A DNA stretch of 64,000 nt from Rhynchopus sp. YZ270_cl-10 (taxonomy: Eukaryota; Euglenozoa; Diplonemea; Diplonemida; Diplonemidae), in contig OZ037900.1 in assembly GCA_964035575.1 (NCBI GenBank), positions 620,001 to 684,000 on the forward strand, in the 5' to 3' direction. The position numbers and the translations under genes are program-made. The notes beneath the pieces were generated by a model. That model saw only the letters and a program-made list of their open reading frames with translations. It was not told the DNA's origin and searched no databases. Positions 21,867-32,369 of this stretch are shown here, one piece after another. The number at the start of each line of letters is the position of its first letter. The stretch's first letter is position 1.

Positions 21867-22156
21867 TAAATAATTTCGTCGAACAGATGCAAGGTTGTTT
21901 TGGGGGCAGTGATAGACTGATCTGCATAAAAAAAGGCGGAAAAAAAAACGAAAACAAAAAAATTCGGTCGTATGAACCTAAGCATCTCGTACTTACCTTC
22001 AAAAGAAAGAAAAAAAAATTGGCATTGGGAAAGTACGCACATAGAATAGAGCATCACAATAAAAAAAAAACACAAGGAACTATAGTTTTAACATTTGCCG
22101 GATACCATTTGTTCAAAGGCTAAAAAAATGCATGTCATGACAATGTCCCTCCTCCC

Positions 22157-22282
22157 TAACGGTGGCAGTATTGTGATGGGAGCCCATTGGAATACGCAAA
22201 ATACATCACAATACACTATTGGGATGTATTCTATGCATTTTGCGTATTCCAATGGGCTCCTCTCACAATACTGCCACCATTA
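22157..22282. repeat. foldback element around a TAATGGTGGCAG-type end
   Basis: The arms GGTGGCAGTATTGTGA / TCACAATACTGCCACC and GAGCCCATTGGAATACGCAA / TTGCGTATTCCAATGGGCTC pair over about 50 bp each side, with a short central loop. TAA and TTA lie at the two edges, compatible with a PIF/Harbinger-like target, but this is not proven. Confidence 0.65.
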
Positions 22283-22433
22283 CCCCCCCCCTCTCTTGAA
22301 AATTTGGGCAAGATGGATGTGTCCCATCTGTAAAAAATAAAAAGATAAAAACGATGCTCTTATATGTTCGGTTGAACGCAAACGCATATTTGATAAAGTA
22401 TAATGAAATGGAAGATTGAAAAATGAAAAGAAA

Positions 22434-22835
22434 AGTTGACTTGAAATACAAAAGCCCGTTAAATACATAGCCCTCTTGCGACAGTGTATACAACAGCACT
22501 CTCGTTGACAGTGTACCTTTGGTACAATGACCCGGCTGTACCGGGGTGGACACCTAACCATACTGTCCTACATCCATTTCGTGGTTTACATCTGATAAAG
22601 AAAACCTGTAAAATGAATGTGTCACATGTGCACACACATATTTAAAGGGAAAATGCCTTCTAGTGGCATAGCAACACAACACAACACAACACACACACGT
22701 CCTGGGCTGGACGTTACATTGCTTGATTTGATTAGCACGAATTACCTTCGAGAACCTGATATCAAACACACACATTTTTGGGTCATATTCTGCTCAAGAA
22801 TTACCCCTATTTAGTTACCAAGCACACATATCATG
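22434..22835 (+). repeat. families A, E and M in series
   Basis: A at 22434-22580 (long copy, ACCCGGCTGTACCGGGGTGG), E at 22598-22660 (AATGAATGTGTCACATGTGC) and M at 22760-22835 (CAAGAATTACCCCTATTTAG). The same A-E-M order occurs inside the AAA ATPase intron at 62930-63130. Confidence 0.7.
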
Positions 22836-23257
22836 AGCAATACGCCAAAAAAAAATAGTAACTCTGATAAGTAAGTAAAAGGAAAAAAGGTTTTTTCGTT
22901 GCTCGCACCAAAAATATGAAGATAAGCGAAATACCTGCGACAAATAAAAGAAAAGAAAAATCGTAATTTTTTGAACAAAATGTCCACCTCCCTCCCGCGC
23001 CCATACCCGGCGCAACACACAGGGGCCTCTGCAGGCCATCTTTTGTGCGCCGTATGCACGCTTAGTCCGCCCTCAAGAATTTAAGAGCAAATTTTCATTA
23101 GTTGCTCCCCCCTTTGTCTTTTTTTTTTTTTTTCCCCCAAAAACTTTGACAACGTGTACCTCCGCGAACGGGCAATTCACGTGAGTTTTTCGTTTAATAT
23201 CCGAAACGAATTTTCTTTTTGATAATCTCCCTGAGCTTTTTTCTTTTTTTTCTGAAA

Positions 23258-23339
23258 ACTTTGGTTGGATTAGTGTAGACACCCGAGGATGAACTCCACC
23301 ATTTTTTTTTCTTTTTTTTCTTTTTTTCGATAAATTGTT
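23258..23339 (+). repeat. family B and left part of an interrupted family C copy
   Basis: B at 23258-23300 (TTAGTGTAGACACCCGAGGA). The family C copy begins GATAAATTGTT at 23329, is cut by the element 23340-24364 and continues at 24365 through 24430 (TACCTCGGTTTGTGTTGCCA). Confidence 0.65.
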
Positions 23340-24364
23340 CAGGGCAGGAGCTTGGAATATGGGTTTGGGGCAAAATCGGGTCAAATTCCGTTAAATCGGG
23401 TCAGGTCCCGAGCTTTTCCGCCTTCGGCGGAAAAGCTCTTGTGAAGACAAACACATGCAGAATGAGAAGGCGCGTTCCACAAAGGTACACGTTGATGATA
23501 CACGAGTGTTGCACCACCCCCGCGGAATGCATGTTGCCCTTGACACTGGCGATGAGGTCATCAAGGTAGGGTTGCGCAATGGAGGTGTGGAATGTGTGTG
23601 TAGGCCCGTAGGCTCGCCAGTTCAGGTACTTTCTCTGGGCAGGTGTCCCCTTCGAGCAAACGTCGGAGGGCGTTCCGTATCCCCGGCAACACTTGTCACT
23701 GTCTGAGCCCCTCTTTGGTGTGTCACCCAGCGAGTCGATCCAATATCTGGGATCGCGTCAGTAACCAAACCTGTTGATGTCCAAGCAAGCGCGTTTGACT
23801 TCGTCGTCGGTGGCGAGGTTTGCACTTGGTGGCCTCTATAAAAAACCCGGCACGTGTCTTTGAGAAGGGTTCAGGTGGCGTCGATGACCGGGTGAGAAGC
23901 GGTGGCGGTTACACACTGTATGTTCAGGCAGTGTACCTGACACCACACCCAGATGGAGTGCCAGTTTTTCCAACTGCGTACAAAAAAACTGAACGCCCCC
24001 TTGTTTGCCTCGCATAAGGTTGCACCCGTCTGTTGCGATCCCATGTTATTTTGCCCAAAGATGGGACCTAACGGCGAGGTCGAGTTCGGCATCCCTCTTG
24101 GGTTCGGGTTTGATCGGGGTGGAGCGCGCGTATGAGGTCATTCTGGCTTCTTTGAGGTTCGTGCTCGTCGCGATGGGGTCACATAGCAGTTCCTCATCCT
24201 TCTCAGACCCCCTCATGCGACAAGTGGAGTACCCTATTTTTTGGATTTTTTCCCTCAAAAATCTATAGTTTTTTTTTTTTTTTTTGCCCTGACCCGTTTT
24301 TTTCTATGGGGCCTAAGGAAATCGGGTCAATCTGACCCGATTTAACCCCCAAGCTCCTCCCCTG
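23340..24364. mobile_element. hAT-type element inside a family C copy
   Basis: Ends CAGGGCAGGAGCTTGG and CCAAGCTCCTCCCCTG are imperfect inverted repeats, bordered by an exact 8-bp duplication AAATTGTT (23332-23339, 24365-24372). Subterminal AATCGGGTCA motifs are repeated on both sides. The interior (23440-24150, plus strand) is GC-richer and has broken coding-like stretches (GGGYTLYVQAVYLTPHPDGV) of unknown origin, perhaps a captured gene piece. Confidence 0.75.
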
Positions 24365-24430
24365 AAATTGTTGGATAGGTGTAGTTACCTCGGTTTGTGT
24401 TGCCACAGTTGTGCAATCTCCACTTTCCAA

Positions 24431-24946
24431 AATGAATTTTTTTTTTGAAGGTATACGTAATCTGTTGCCCTAACCCCACCACCACTGAAGGAAATAGGCG
24501 AGAATAATGGTTTTATACATTGAAAACAAAAAGATATCCCCCCCAAAAACCCCCCTTTCGTTCTCTAAAGAATAATAAAGTCGGCCACAAGATTGGTCGG
24601 CAAAAATCTTTTTTTTTTCTTGAGTAATCAAGCATTGACAAATAGAAATGGAAAACGACAGATAGTACGTGCCCGCTTTTAGTGGATTTGGTTCTTTTCA
24701 CTAACATACACCTCACTCACATTCATCAGTGGAAAAAAAAAAAAACCCCCCCACACACAAATCGTTTGCAGCGCGATAAACGAAAAAGGTGTTTTCTTGT
24801 CTTTCATTTATACTTTATGATTCACTATGAAGTCATTTTCTATGTTTCCCATTTCACCCAAAAAAGAATTCATCAAAATGCACCCGCCTTTTTTTCCACC
24901 CACCCCTCCCCTTTTTCTTCTTCCATTTTTTTCAATTATTTTTTTT
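24431..24946. other. spacer downstream of the transporter gene
   Basis: T-rich sequence without a supported gene or recognised repeat family. It holds the 3' flank of the minus-strand transporter. Confidence 0.4.
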
Positions 24947-26095
24947 TTACACCAAAACCTGCTCCCTCTTCTCCCCTTTCGCTTGGGGGAGTATATGTCG
25001 GTTCATGAACCATGCGCAATAGGTTTCCCGGCGTTGTTTGTCCCTCTCTGTTCCTCCTACTATTCGGTTTCTTTTGCCCCATTCGTAGCCACTGACACCG
25101 AGGACTGCGACACCTGCGCCGCATGCATTCATCACTGACACGAGGTTTCCGAAGTATACGGCGGACATTCCGATGACAAGAACCCGCTTCATAGACGCAA
25201 CCAAAGAGTGTGTCGTCGGGGACAGCTTCGACAGCGCCGACAGCGAGGTGAAGTGCTGCATTGCCAGGGTCACCGAATTCAAAAACACCAACCCAACCAA
25301 CTCCCACCCGGACCCCTGGTACGTCTCCTTCCCCTCTGAGATCTGCTCATAGAATACCGGCACATCCTTATAAAACCATACAATAAAGTTCAACAACGAT
25401 GCCGTCGCATTTGTTAAACAAAACACCTCAGCTTTGTCCATCGTCGAGAACACGAACTTCTGAATAACATTCCCCAACGTCCCTGCCGCAACAGAAAGCT
25501 GAAGCGACAACAACCCTTCTACTGTTGCCTCACCACTGTGCGATGACTCCTCCATTGCGGAGAACATAATGCCGATGACCACCAATACCAACGATGCAAG
25601 CGAAAAACGCGCAGGCAGTGACTGAAAAAAAAGATACGAAAAAAAACAAGAGTACGCAGGCTGGATCGCTTTGATGGTGTGCGCGAAGGAAACATGCATG
25701 GAGAGCAACGCAATTCTATGAAAAAGCCCTGAGGCAAGAGAAAGCACGCCAAGAAGCATGCAAAGACGTTTCCTCGCCCATGCAGTATGAAGCAGAGCGG
25801 ACCACTTCCAGCGGCTTATATGGATCGTATCCGCAGGATCACCTGTTAACAAGAGTGCAGCGAGACGTGGTCGAAACACTGCAGAAATCACCGGAACCGT
25901 CAGCATTCCTGTCAACGCCGGTCCTATCATCACCGTGCACGGATACGGAAACCGTGTCAAAATCATCTTGCTCGTAATATTCCCAATCACACTGCTAGCA
26001 TACCACAGTATAACAAGACCAAGCACACTGCTAATCGGCTTGTGCTCATCGACCTCGAAAGGGTCAGGGGACATATGCCCCCCTCGTGGATGCAT
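24947..26095 (-). CDS. TPT-family (drug/metabolite superfamily) transporter
   Basis: A single-exon gene of about 382 residues from ATG at 26095 (MHPRGGHMSPDP); an upstream in-frame ATG at 26170 is less likely because its leader is low-complexity. About eight to ten hydrophobic segments follow a short hydrophilic N-terminus. Family hallmarks are NITSKMILTRFPYP near the first helix and, in the C-terminal half, SPTTHSLVASMKRVLVIGMS followed by NACGAGVAVLGVSGYEW. These match the triose-phosphate / nucleotide-sugar / sugar-phosphate translocator group, which exchanges phosphorylated compounds across Golgi, ER or plastid-type membranes. The substrate cannot be told from sequence, and there is no clear organelle targeting peptide. 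Confidence 0.88.
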   Translation of the reverse strand: MHPRGGHMSPDPFEVDEHKPISSVLGLVILWYASSVIGNITSKMILTRFPYPCTVMIGPALTGMLTVPVISAVFRPRLAALLLTGDPADTIHISRWKWSALLHTAWARKRLCMLLGVLSLASGLFHRIALLSMHVSFAHTIKAIQPAYSCFFSYLFFQSLPARFSLASLVLVVIGIMFSAMEESSHSGEATVEGLLSLQLSVAAGTLGNVIQKFVFSTMDKAEVFCLTNATASLLNFIVWFYKDVPVFYEQISEGKETYQGSGWELVGLVFLNSVTLAMQHFTSLSALSKLSPTTHSLVASMKRVLVIGMSAVYFGNLVSVMNACGAGVAVLGVSGYEWGKRNRIVGGTERDKQRRETYCAWFMNRHILPQAKGEKREQVLV

Positions 26096-26711
26096 GGTGT
26101 AGCGGGGGGAGAAGGGAGGGGAAGGGAGGAAGGGGAGAAGTACTTTTTGTGTATGTGTGTTTACACTCAAAAAGACGGAAGGGGGGAGAGGGGAGAGGGG
26201 GAAGGGGGGGGACCTGGTGTGGGTATAGAGATGGGGTGAAGGTTTGAGAAAGTAAAAAAAGTTGAAAAAAGATGTCTCCGCAGGTCTCCTTTCAGAGGAT
26301 GGTTTTAAAGAGTGGATAAGATAAATATGGGTGGGTCTGGGTATTCAGCCCCCCATCGCACCTCCAGTAGCCTTTGCATTGCTTTCTCTTTGGCGTACGG
26401 AGCGAGAGTCCCTTCTTTGCCCTCATTTCTGACATAAACGGTGTACGGATGGGTCAGTCCAGAAAACCCTCCCCCAGCTCAGAATCATCTATTTAGAGTT
26501 GGGGGTTTTTACCAGAAATTGGGGCCGATAGAGTTAGCGGAAGAGGATATTTTTACTACAGGATGGATCTTGTCTGTGGTCTCTTCGTCATATAGAGATG
26601 CTTTAACAAAGGAATCTTTTTTTTTCACAAACCATCTCTTTTTACGAGAATGGAAACTGGGCTACAAAAAAAAAATGTGTGTGAGGAAGAGAAAAAAGAA
26701 AAAGAAAAAAA
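26096..26711. other. transporter upstream region, no gene seen
   Basis: A G-rich plus strand (pyrimidine-rich on the gene strand) directly upstream of the transporter start, then AT-rich spacer. No specific promoter element can be named. Confidence 0.4.
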
Positions 26712-26930
26712 CTTGAAAGATGAAAATTATGCCGCACACTGTGCACACATCTAGTTTTTTTTTCCACGTGGGGGAGGGGAAAAGAAAAGGTTGGGTAAGA
26801 TCCTAACTGTAAGATGCTAAAGCCTCTCGTGCTTAGTCACCTTTTTGGTGCACGTGGGGAAGAAAAAAAGGTTGACTTGAAATACAAAGTTGTATTAGTG
26901 TAGACACCCGAGGATGAACTCCACTATATG
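26712..26930 (+). repeat. families E, F, A and B in series
   Basis: E at 26712-26755, F at 26800-26845 (AAGCCTCTCGTGCTTAGTCA) and an A start (GTTGACTTGAAATACAAAG) fused at 26890 to B (TTGTATTAGTGTAGACACCC). The A-to-B switch without a gap suggests one repeat inserted into, or recombined with, the other. Confidence 0.65.
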
Positions 26931-27049
26931 GTATTTTAACGTACGCATTCAATAAATTGAGAGCATAGGTATGAAAAAAAGAGTACTGAAAGAGGGGAGG
27001 GATAACGGAGCAAATATTTTGTTTGAAAAGCTACACAACCCACCAAAAG

Positions 27050-27081
<32 letters not shown>

Positions 27082-27267
27082 AATGAGAAAAACTTGAAAC
27101 AAATGAATGTGTATCACAGCGTTGGGATTCATCAAACACAAGTTTTACAAGAAAGTGCTGGCTAGAGACAACACTACATCTCCCTCTTTGGTGGAATGTG
27201 GGGGAGGGGGAATATTTTTAGGGAACTATGTGCGACACACACTCCACGTTACGTCTTTGCTCTTTTT

Positions 27268-27440
27268 TTTTTGTTGTATCGACAATCACCTACCGAGGTA
27301 GGATCTGTACACAATGTCGCCCGAAGGCTTTGTACTTAATCGGTATGGACGGAGGCCATCCTCAATCTAGAAAGTAGCTTTTATTTTATTTGAAAACTTG
27401 GTTGTTTTAGTGTAGACACCCGAAGATGAACTCCACTATA
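27268..27440 (+). repeat. families D and B
   Basis: D at 27268-27345 (GTATCGACAATCACCTACCG) and B at 27395-27440 (TAGTGTAGACACCCGAAGAT). B ends about 10 bp before the stop codon of the gene at 27451, so it would lie in its 3' untranslated region or a 3' intron. Confidence 0.7.
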
Positions 27441-27450
27441 CTACACGCGT

Positions 27451-27951
27451 CTAAGTGATGCCGGAGTTACTCCATGCAATGCTCATGGCGGTCGTCGTCG
27501 TCCAGTCTCGATTGGGCGGCGGCGGCGGCACTGGCTTCCTGGCTGCAGTCAACCCACGGTCGGGTGGGGGCGGCGGCGGGGGCTTGTTCTTCAGCGCCTT
27601 GTGAGGCGTCTTGACCTTCCCACCGGTGGTGCACGTCATGGTGGGGGTCGCTGTTGTTGTGGCTCCTGCGGGGAAGCAGGCGCCGGGTGTCTCGTCTTCG
27701 GTGCAAGTCGCTGCTGCTGCTCGCACCAACATCGCAAGCGCTACGGCCCGCGGTGTCACGTCATGTGGCGGTTGCACCGCCGTTTCCTCTTCTGCCACCT
27801 CTATCGTGAGCTGCGAGATCAGCCCCGATAGAGTGCATGCAGCTGACACCAGGTCGGCCGCATCACACCACTCATCCTCAGTCATCGCTTCAGCCGTCAT
27901 AGCCCGCGCCTGAGCAATCGCCATATCATATCTCCTTAAAAGGAGAGTCAT
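27451..27951 (-). CDS. hypothetical proline-rich protein
   Basis: A 166-residue frame, stop TAG at 27451. The second ATG (MAIAQARAM, at 27924) is the better start because the codons before it are AT-rich and unlike the rest, giving 157 residues. The first half is acidic and helical (AEAMTEDEWCDAADLVSAAC). The second half has two polyproline blocks (KNKPPPPPPPDRG and PVPPPPPNRD) of the kind that bind SH3, WW or profilin. No named domain. GC content is far above the flanks, which supports coding. Confidence 0.6.
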   Translation of the reverse strand: MTLLLRRYDMAIAQARAMTAEAMTEDEWCDAADLVSAACTLSGLISQLTIEVAEEETAVQPPHDVTPRAVALAMLVRAAAATCTEDETPGACFPAGATTTATPTMTCTTGGKVKTPHKALKNKPPPPPPPDRGLTAARKPVPPPPPNRDWTTTTAMSIAWSNSGIT

Positions 27952-28407
27952 ATTCGCGTGTAGTATGGTGGGAGAGGGCGAACCCCCTCCCTTCCTCCTG
28001 TATGGGGGACTCCACTGGTGGGGACCAATGAAGTACAGAAACTGTAGCTTTAGAAATCGTTGGTTTATTTTTTTTGCACACTGTTTTTCCCTGCGTACAC
28101 ATCACAATCAGGGAAAGGGAAGGGTGGGGAAGGGGGATGAGCTTCGCAAGACTGAAGCAGTTAATCCCCCCAGGGTGGGTGTTCTGTTTTTCCCCTCCCA
28201 AAGCAAGAATAGAAGGCGGGTCAAGGGAGACAGACAAATTGGAATGGACGAAAAAAAAGAAAAAAAAAAAAATCACTCAAAAAAAGACTTTGTGGAAAAA
28301 TGGAGGAAAAAGGAATGAGCAAAACTTTGAATATCACCACATGACTTTATTAAAAAAAATCACAGTCTGTAACGTTGGGGGGTTTTTTTTTGTAGTTTTG
28401 TTTTGTT

Positions 28408-28605
28408 TTTTGTTATATCGACAAATCGCCGCTACTGGGCTCTGTACAAAAAAAAAGGGGGGAAAAATGTTTACAGATGAACCTAAGCTCTCATGCTTAG
28501 TCACCTTTAAAAAATACCCATTGAGGGCTAGGCTGTTTGATAAATTGTTGGAGTAGTGCAGTTGCCTCGGTTGTGTTGCCAGCAGTACAATCTTCCACTT
28601 TTCAT
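28408..28605 (+). repeat. families D, F and C downstream of the headpiece gene
   Basis: D fragment 28408-28450, F 28462-28505 (CTAAGCTCTCATGCTTAGTC) and C 28535-28605 (GCCTCGGTTGTGTTGCCAGC). The C copy ends about 15 bp from the stop codon at 28620, so it is transcribed if the gene has a 3' untranslated region. Confidence 0.7.
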
Positions 28606-28619
28606 TATTTTTTTTTCAA

Positions 28620-29057
28620 CTAGAACAACGCTACATCCTTTTTCTTTTGGTCGCGCTTCCATTTTGGGAGTTTCGCAAACTCTGCGGGCTCGCAGCCGAA
28701 CACCTTCTCAAATTCTGCTTCGCTCAGGTAGTTTTCTCGTACCGAAACATCGATTTGATCCTTTGTAATCTTCGAAGGCATTTTGAGGTCAGCGTAGGTG
28801 TACTTCCCATTCTTCGCCTTCGGCAGAACAGGCCCCTTCGAGGATTGCCGCACTAACGTTGCCGGCCGGTCTTCTTCGTTGCAGGACGCTTCAAAGAGCT
28901 TCCTCGCATCAGACGGCTTCAGCGGTGAATGGCTCACCTCGAACCTCTTTGAGTCAGACAAACTCCCAGACGTGCTGTCCTCTAGATTCTCCTGGTGTAC
29001 TTCATGAGCCTCCTCATCACTGGTAGGGAGGGACGGAAGTGAAGCGTCGTCGGCCAT
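28620..29057 (-). CDS. villin headpiece domain protein
   Basis: 145 residues from ATG at 29057 (MADDASLPSL) to TAG at 28620. The N-terminal half is acidic and serine-rich and probably disordered. Residues about 83-145 are a complete villin headpiece: YTYADLKMPSKITKDQIDVS, NYLSEAEFEKVFG, FAKLPKWKRDQKKK and the terminal ALF. The hydrophobic core, the PxWK motif and the basic C-terminal patch that bind F-actin are present, so actin binding is expected. Unlike villin or dematin it has no gelsolin repeats and is a stand-alone headpiece with a short leader. Single exon. Families D, F and C lie right behind the stop. Confidence 0.88.
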   Translation of the reverse strand: MADDASLPSLPTSDEEAHEVHQENLEDSTSGSLSDSKRFEVSHSPLKPSDARKLFEASCNEEDRPATLVRQSSKGPVLPKAKNGKYTYADLKMPSKITKDQIDVSVRENYLSEAEFEKVFGCEPAEFAKLPKWKRDQKKKDVALF

Positions 29058-29329
29058 TTTTTTTTTTTGTTGTCGCTTTTTTTTTTTAGAGCGTTTCTGT
29101 GTAGGATGAAGAGAGGCGTTATGGGTTATGTGATGGAAGGATGTATATTCAAAGGGTGGGAGGAGGGAGGAGGGAGGATGGGGGGGTATCAATCCTTTCA
29201 TTGTGTTTTTTTTTTTATAGTAGAAAGAAGTAGTGGCTTATCTTAAAAAATAAGTCGAAAAAGTGAAAAATGAAAAAAATAAACGTCTGGGAGACATCCC
29301 GCTCCGAGACCGTTAACAAAAAACAAAAA

Positions 29330-29460
29330 GGGAAATGTTTAGAAGATGAACCAGCCCCTCCTGCTTAGTCACCAAACAAAAAGTCTTCCCAGAGAAAGGC
29401 AAAGAGAAAAGAGCAAAACGATGAACATGACTGTGTCATATACACGTCTATATGTATAAA
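29330..29460 (+). repeat. families F and E
   Basis: F at 29330-29375 (ACCAGCCCCTCCTGCTTAGT) and a weaker E copy at 29410-29460 (GATGAACATGACTGTGTCAT). They lie between the mucin-like gene and the headpiece gene. Confidence 0.5.
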
Positions 29461-29915
29461 AAAAACACCTTTCAAAGGGAAGATAACGAAAAAAAAGGGG
29501 GGAAATGTATTCAGGAAGCATACACCCTGTGTGGGTATACGCTGATCCGGTTCCGCACGCACGTATGGTATTATTGAACTAATATACTTTCGATCAATGA
29601 AGTGAAAGTACAGGGAGGTTCAAAAGGGTATTGCAAAAAACTAAATGTGACAGAGGTTGTTAACAGCAAAAACCACTTGATGAGCAATAGGGTAGAGGAA
29701 CGGTAGTGGGAGCCGCACAGGAAAGCAGGGGTACAGTATGAACGACACATCTGAGGCGATATGCGCTGTATCAACTGCCACTGTGCTCCAGGCTGCGAGT
29801 ACCGGGTTCCTGTAGCGTACGGTGAATAATCAAGGGTGGGGTTTGCTGACTATGATTTTGTTATTGGGTGAATGTATGTAGTTCGTAGAGTTCAGTTCAT
29901 TGGTGCGACTGTGTT

Positions 29916-32369
29916 TTACACAGTCTGTTTGGTCAGCTCCTCTGCGTCTGCGTCCTGCAGCAGGTCTGCCATGTCGTTGAGCGGCATCGACGATGCACTC
30001 TTGAAGAAGGCGAAGAACGCCGCCACACCAGCCAGCCCCAGCACGGCAACAACAGCGGCAATGATTCCGATGATGGCTCCCGTGCTCAGCCCAGAGCTGC
30101 CTCCCGTGCTGTCGTCCTTGTGGTTGTTCGTCGCGCCACGTGCAGGCTCATCAGTACCTGAAGGTCCAGATGTCTGCGCGTTGGGTCCAGAGGTCATCGG
30201 AGTGTTGGGTGTCATCGTGCGCTGAGGAGCACCCGAGTCAGTGGAAGGTCCAGCGGTCACAACAGTCTGGGGTCCAGATGTCCGCCCAGTGTTGGGTGTC
30301 ATCGTGGGCAGAGGAGCACCCGAGTCAGACGTGGAAGGTCCAGCGGTCTGAACAGTCTGGGGTCCAGATGTCTGTGCGGTCTGGGGTGCACGCGATCCAG
30401 TGGTCGAAGGTCCAGATGTCTGCACAGTCTGGGGTCCAGCGGTCTGCACGGTCTGGGGTGCGCGCGATCCAGTGGTCGAAGGTCCAGATGTCTGCACGGT
30501 CTGGGGTCCAGCGGTCTGAACAGTCTGGGGTCCAGATGTCTGTGCGGTCTGGGGTGCACGCGATCCAGTGGTCGAAGGTCCAGATGTCTGCACAGTCTGG
30601 GGGCCAGCGGTCTGAACAGTCTGGGGTGCGCGCGAGCCAGCAGTGGAAGGTCCAGACGTCTGAACGGTCTGGGGTCCAGATGTCTGCACGGTCTGGGGTG
30701 CGCGCGATCCAGTGGTCGAAGGTCCAGATGTCTGCACGGTCTGGGGTCCAGCGGTCTGAACAGTCTGGGGTCCAGATGTCTGTGCGGTCTGGGGGCCAGC
30801 GGTCTGAACAGTCTGGGGTGCGCGCGAGCCAGCAGTGGAAGGTCCAGATGTCTGCACAGTCTGGGGTCCAGCGGTCTGAACGGTCTGGGGTCCAGATGTC
30901 TGCACGGTCTGGGGTGCACGCGATCCAGTGGTCGAAGGTCCAGATGTCTGCACAGTCTGGGGGCCAGCGGTCTGAACAGTCTGGGGTGCGCGCGAGCCAG
31001 CAGTGGAAGGTCCAGATGTCTGCACAGTCTGGGGTCCAGCGGTCTGAACGGTCTGGGGTCCAGATGTCTGCACGGTCTGGGGTGCACGCGATCCAGTGGT
31101 CGAAGGTCCAGATGTCTGCACAGTCTGGGGTCCAGCGGTCTGAACGGTCTGGGGTCCAGATGTCTGCACGGTCTGGGGTGCACGCGATCCAGTGGTCGAA
31201 GGTCCAGATGTCTGCACAGTCTGGGGTCCAGCGGTCTGAACGGTCTGGGGTCCAGATGTCTGCACGGTCTGGGGTGCACGCGATCCAGTGGTCGAAGGTC
31301 CAGATGTCTGCACAGTCTGGGGGCCAGCGGTCTGAACAGTCTGGGGTGCGCGCGAGCCAGCAGTGGAAGGTCCAGACGTCTGAACGGTCTGGGGTCCAGC
31401 GGTCTGCACGGTCTGGGGTGCACGCGATCCAGTGGTCGAAGGTCCAGATGTCTGCACAGTCTTTGGGGAATCAGACGCAGGTGCCATCGTGGGAGGGGTC
31501 GGTGTGTACATAGTCTGGGGTGCACGCGATCCGGTGGTGGAAGGTCCAGATGTCTGCACAGTCTGGGGTCCAGATGTCTGCACAGTCTGGGGTCCAGCGG
31601 TCTGAACGGTCTGGGGTGCGCGCGATCCGGTGGCGGAAGGTCCAGATGTCTGCACAGTCTGGGGTCCAGCGGTCTGAACGGTCTGGGGCCCAGCGGTCTG
31701 CACAGTCTGGGGTGCGCGCGATCCAGTGGTCGAAGGTCCAGATGTCTGCACAGTCTTTGGTGAATCAGACGCGGGAGCCATCGTGGGAGGGGTCGGTGTG
31801 TACATAGACTGGGGTGCACGCGATCCGGTGGTGGAAGGTCCAGATGTCTGCACAGTCTGGGGTCCAGCGGTCTGAACGGTCTGGGGCCCAGCGGTCTGCA
31901 CAGTCTGGGGTGCGCGCGATCCAGTGGTCGAAGGTCCAGATGTCTGCACAGTCTTTGGGGAATCAGACGCAGGTGCCATCGTGGGAGGGGTCGGTGTGTA
32001 CATAGTCTGGGGTGCGCGCGATCCGGTGGTGGAAGGTCCAGCGGTCTGCACAGTCTGGGGTCCAGATGTCTGCACGGTCTGGGGTGCGCGCGATCCGGTG
32101 GCGGAAGGTCCAGATGTCTGCACAGTCTTTGGGGAATCAGACGCGGGAGCCATCGTGGGAGGGGTCGGTGTGTACATAAACTGGGGTGCGCGCGATCCGG
32201 TGGTGGAAGGTCCAGATGTCTGCATGGTCTGGGGTGCGCGCGAGCCAGTCGACCCGCTCTGTGGTGACACAGTTTCTGAGACGGCTGTCGGCGGGGCAAA
32301 CGACGGGGGTGCGAGTGTCCCTGTCACAACAGGGCACAGCAACGCGAAGAGAAGTGATGCACGAACCAT
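29916..32369 (-). CDS. mucin-like type I membrane protein with tandem repeats
   Basis: 817 residues in one exon. A cleavable signal peptide (MVRASLLFALLCPVVTGTLA) is followed by about 600 residues of tandem repeats built from PQTVQTSGPSTTGSRA and PQTVQTAG units, broken several times by a PTPPTMAPASDSPK spacer. A membrane segment (TGAIIGIIAAVVAVLGLAGV AAFFAF region, about 765-790) and a short cytoplasmic tail (LNDMADLLQDADAEE) follow. The Ser/Thr/Pro content predicts heavy O-glycosylation, so a surface coat or adhesion role is plausible. The repeats are nearly identical at DNA level (30370-32250), so copy number is likely variable. The opposite strand is also open but is only a shadow of the repeats. 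Confidence 0.85.
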   Translation of the reverse strand: MVRASLLFALLCPVVTGTLAPPSFAPPTAVSETVSPQSGSTGSRAPQTMQTSGPSTTGSRAPQFMYTPTPPTMAPASDSPKTVQTSGPSATGSRAPQTVQTSGPQTVQTAGPSTTGSRAPQTMYTPTPPTMAPASDSPKTVQTSGPSTTGSRAPQTVQTAGPQTVQTAGPQTVQTSGPSTTGSRAPQSMYTPTPPTMAPASDSPKTVQTSGPSTTGSRAPQTVQTAGPQTVQTAGPQTVQTSGPSATGSRAPQTVQTAGPQTVQTSGPQTVQTSGPSTTGSRAPQTMYTPTPPTMAPASDSPKTVQTSGPSTTGSRAPQTVQTAGPQTVQTSGPSTAGSRAPQTVQTAGPQTVQTSGPSTTGSRAPQTVQTSGPQTVQTAGPQTVQTSGPSTTGSRAPQTVQTSGPQTVQTAGPQTVQTSGPSTTGSRAPQTVQTSGPQTVQTAGPQTVQTSGPSTAGSRAPQTVQTAGPQTVQTSGPSTTGSRAPQTVQTSGPQTVQTAGPQTVQTSGPSTAGSRAPQTVQTAGPQTAQTSGPQTVQTAGPQTVQTSGPSTTGSRAPQTVQTSGPQTVQTSGPSTAGSRAPQTVQTAGPQTVQTSGPSTTGSRAPQTAQTSGPQTVQTAGPQTVQTSGPSTTGSRAPQTVQTAGPQTVQTSGPSTTGSRAPQTAQTSGPQTVQTAGPSTSDSGAPLPTMTPNTGRTSGPQTVVTAGPSTDSGAPQRTMTPNTPMTSGPNAQTSGPSGTDEPARGATNNHKDDSTGGSSGLSTGAIIGIIAAVVAVLGLAGVAAFFAFFKSASSMPLNDMADLLQDADAEELTKQTV

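Noticed and set aside
30140-31513. 457-codon plus-strand frame and another minus-strand frame of 666 codons
   Set aside because: Shadows of the mucin-like repeats. Only the minus-strand frame 29916-32369 has a signal peptide, membrane segment and unique ends.
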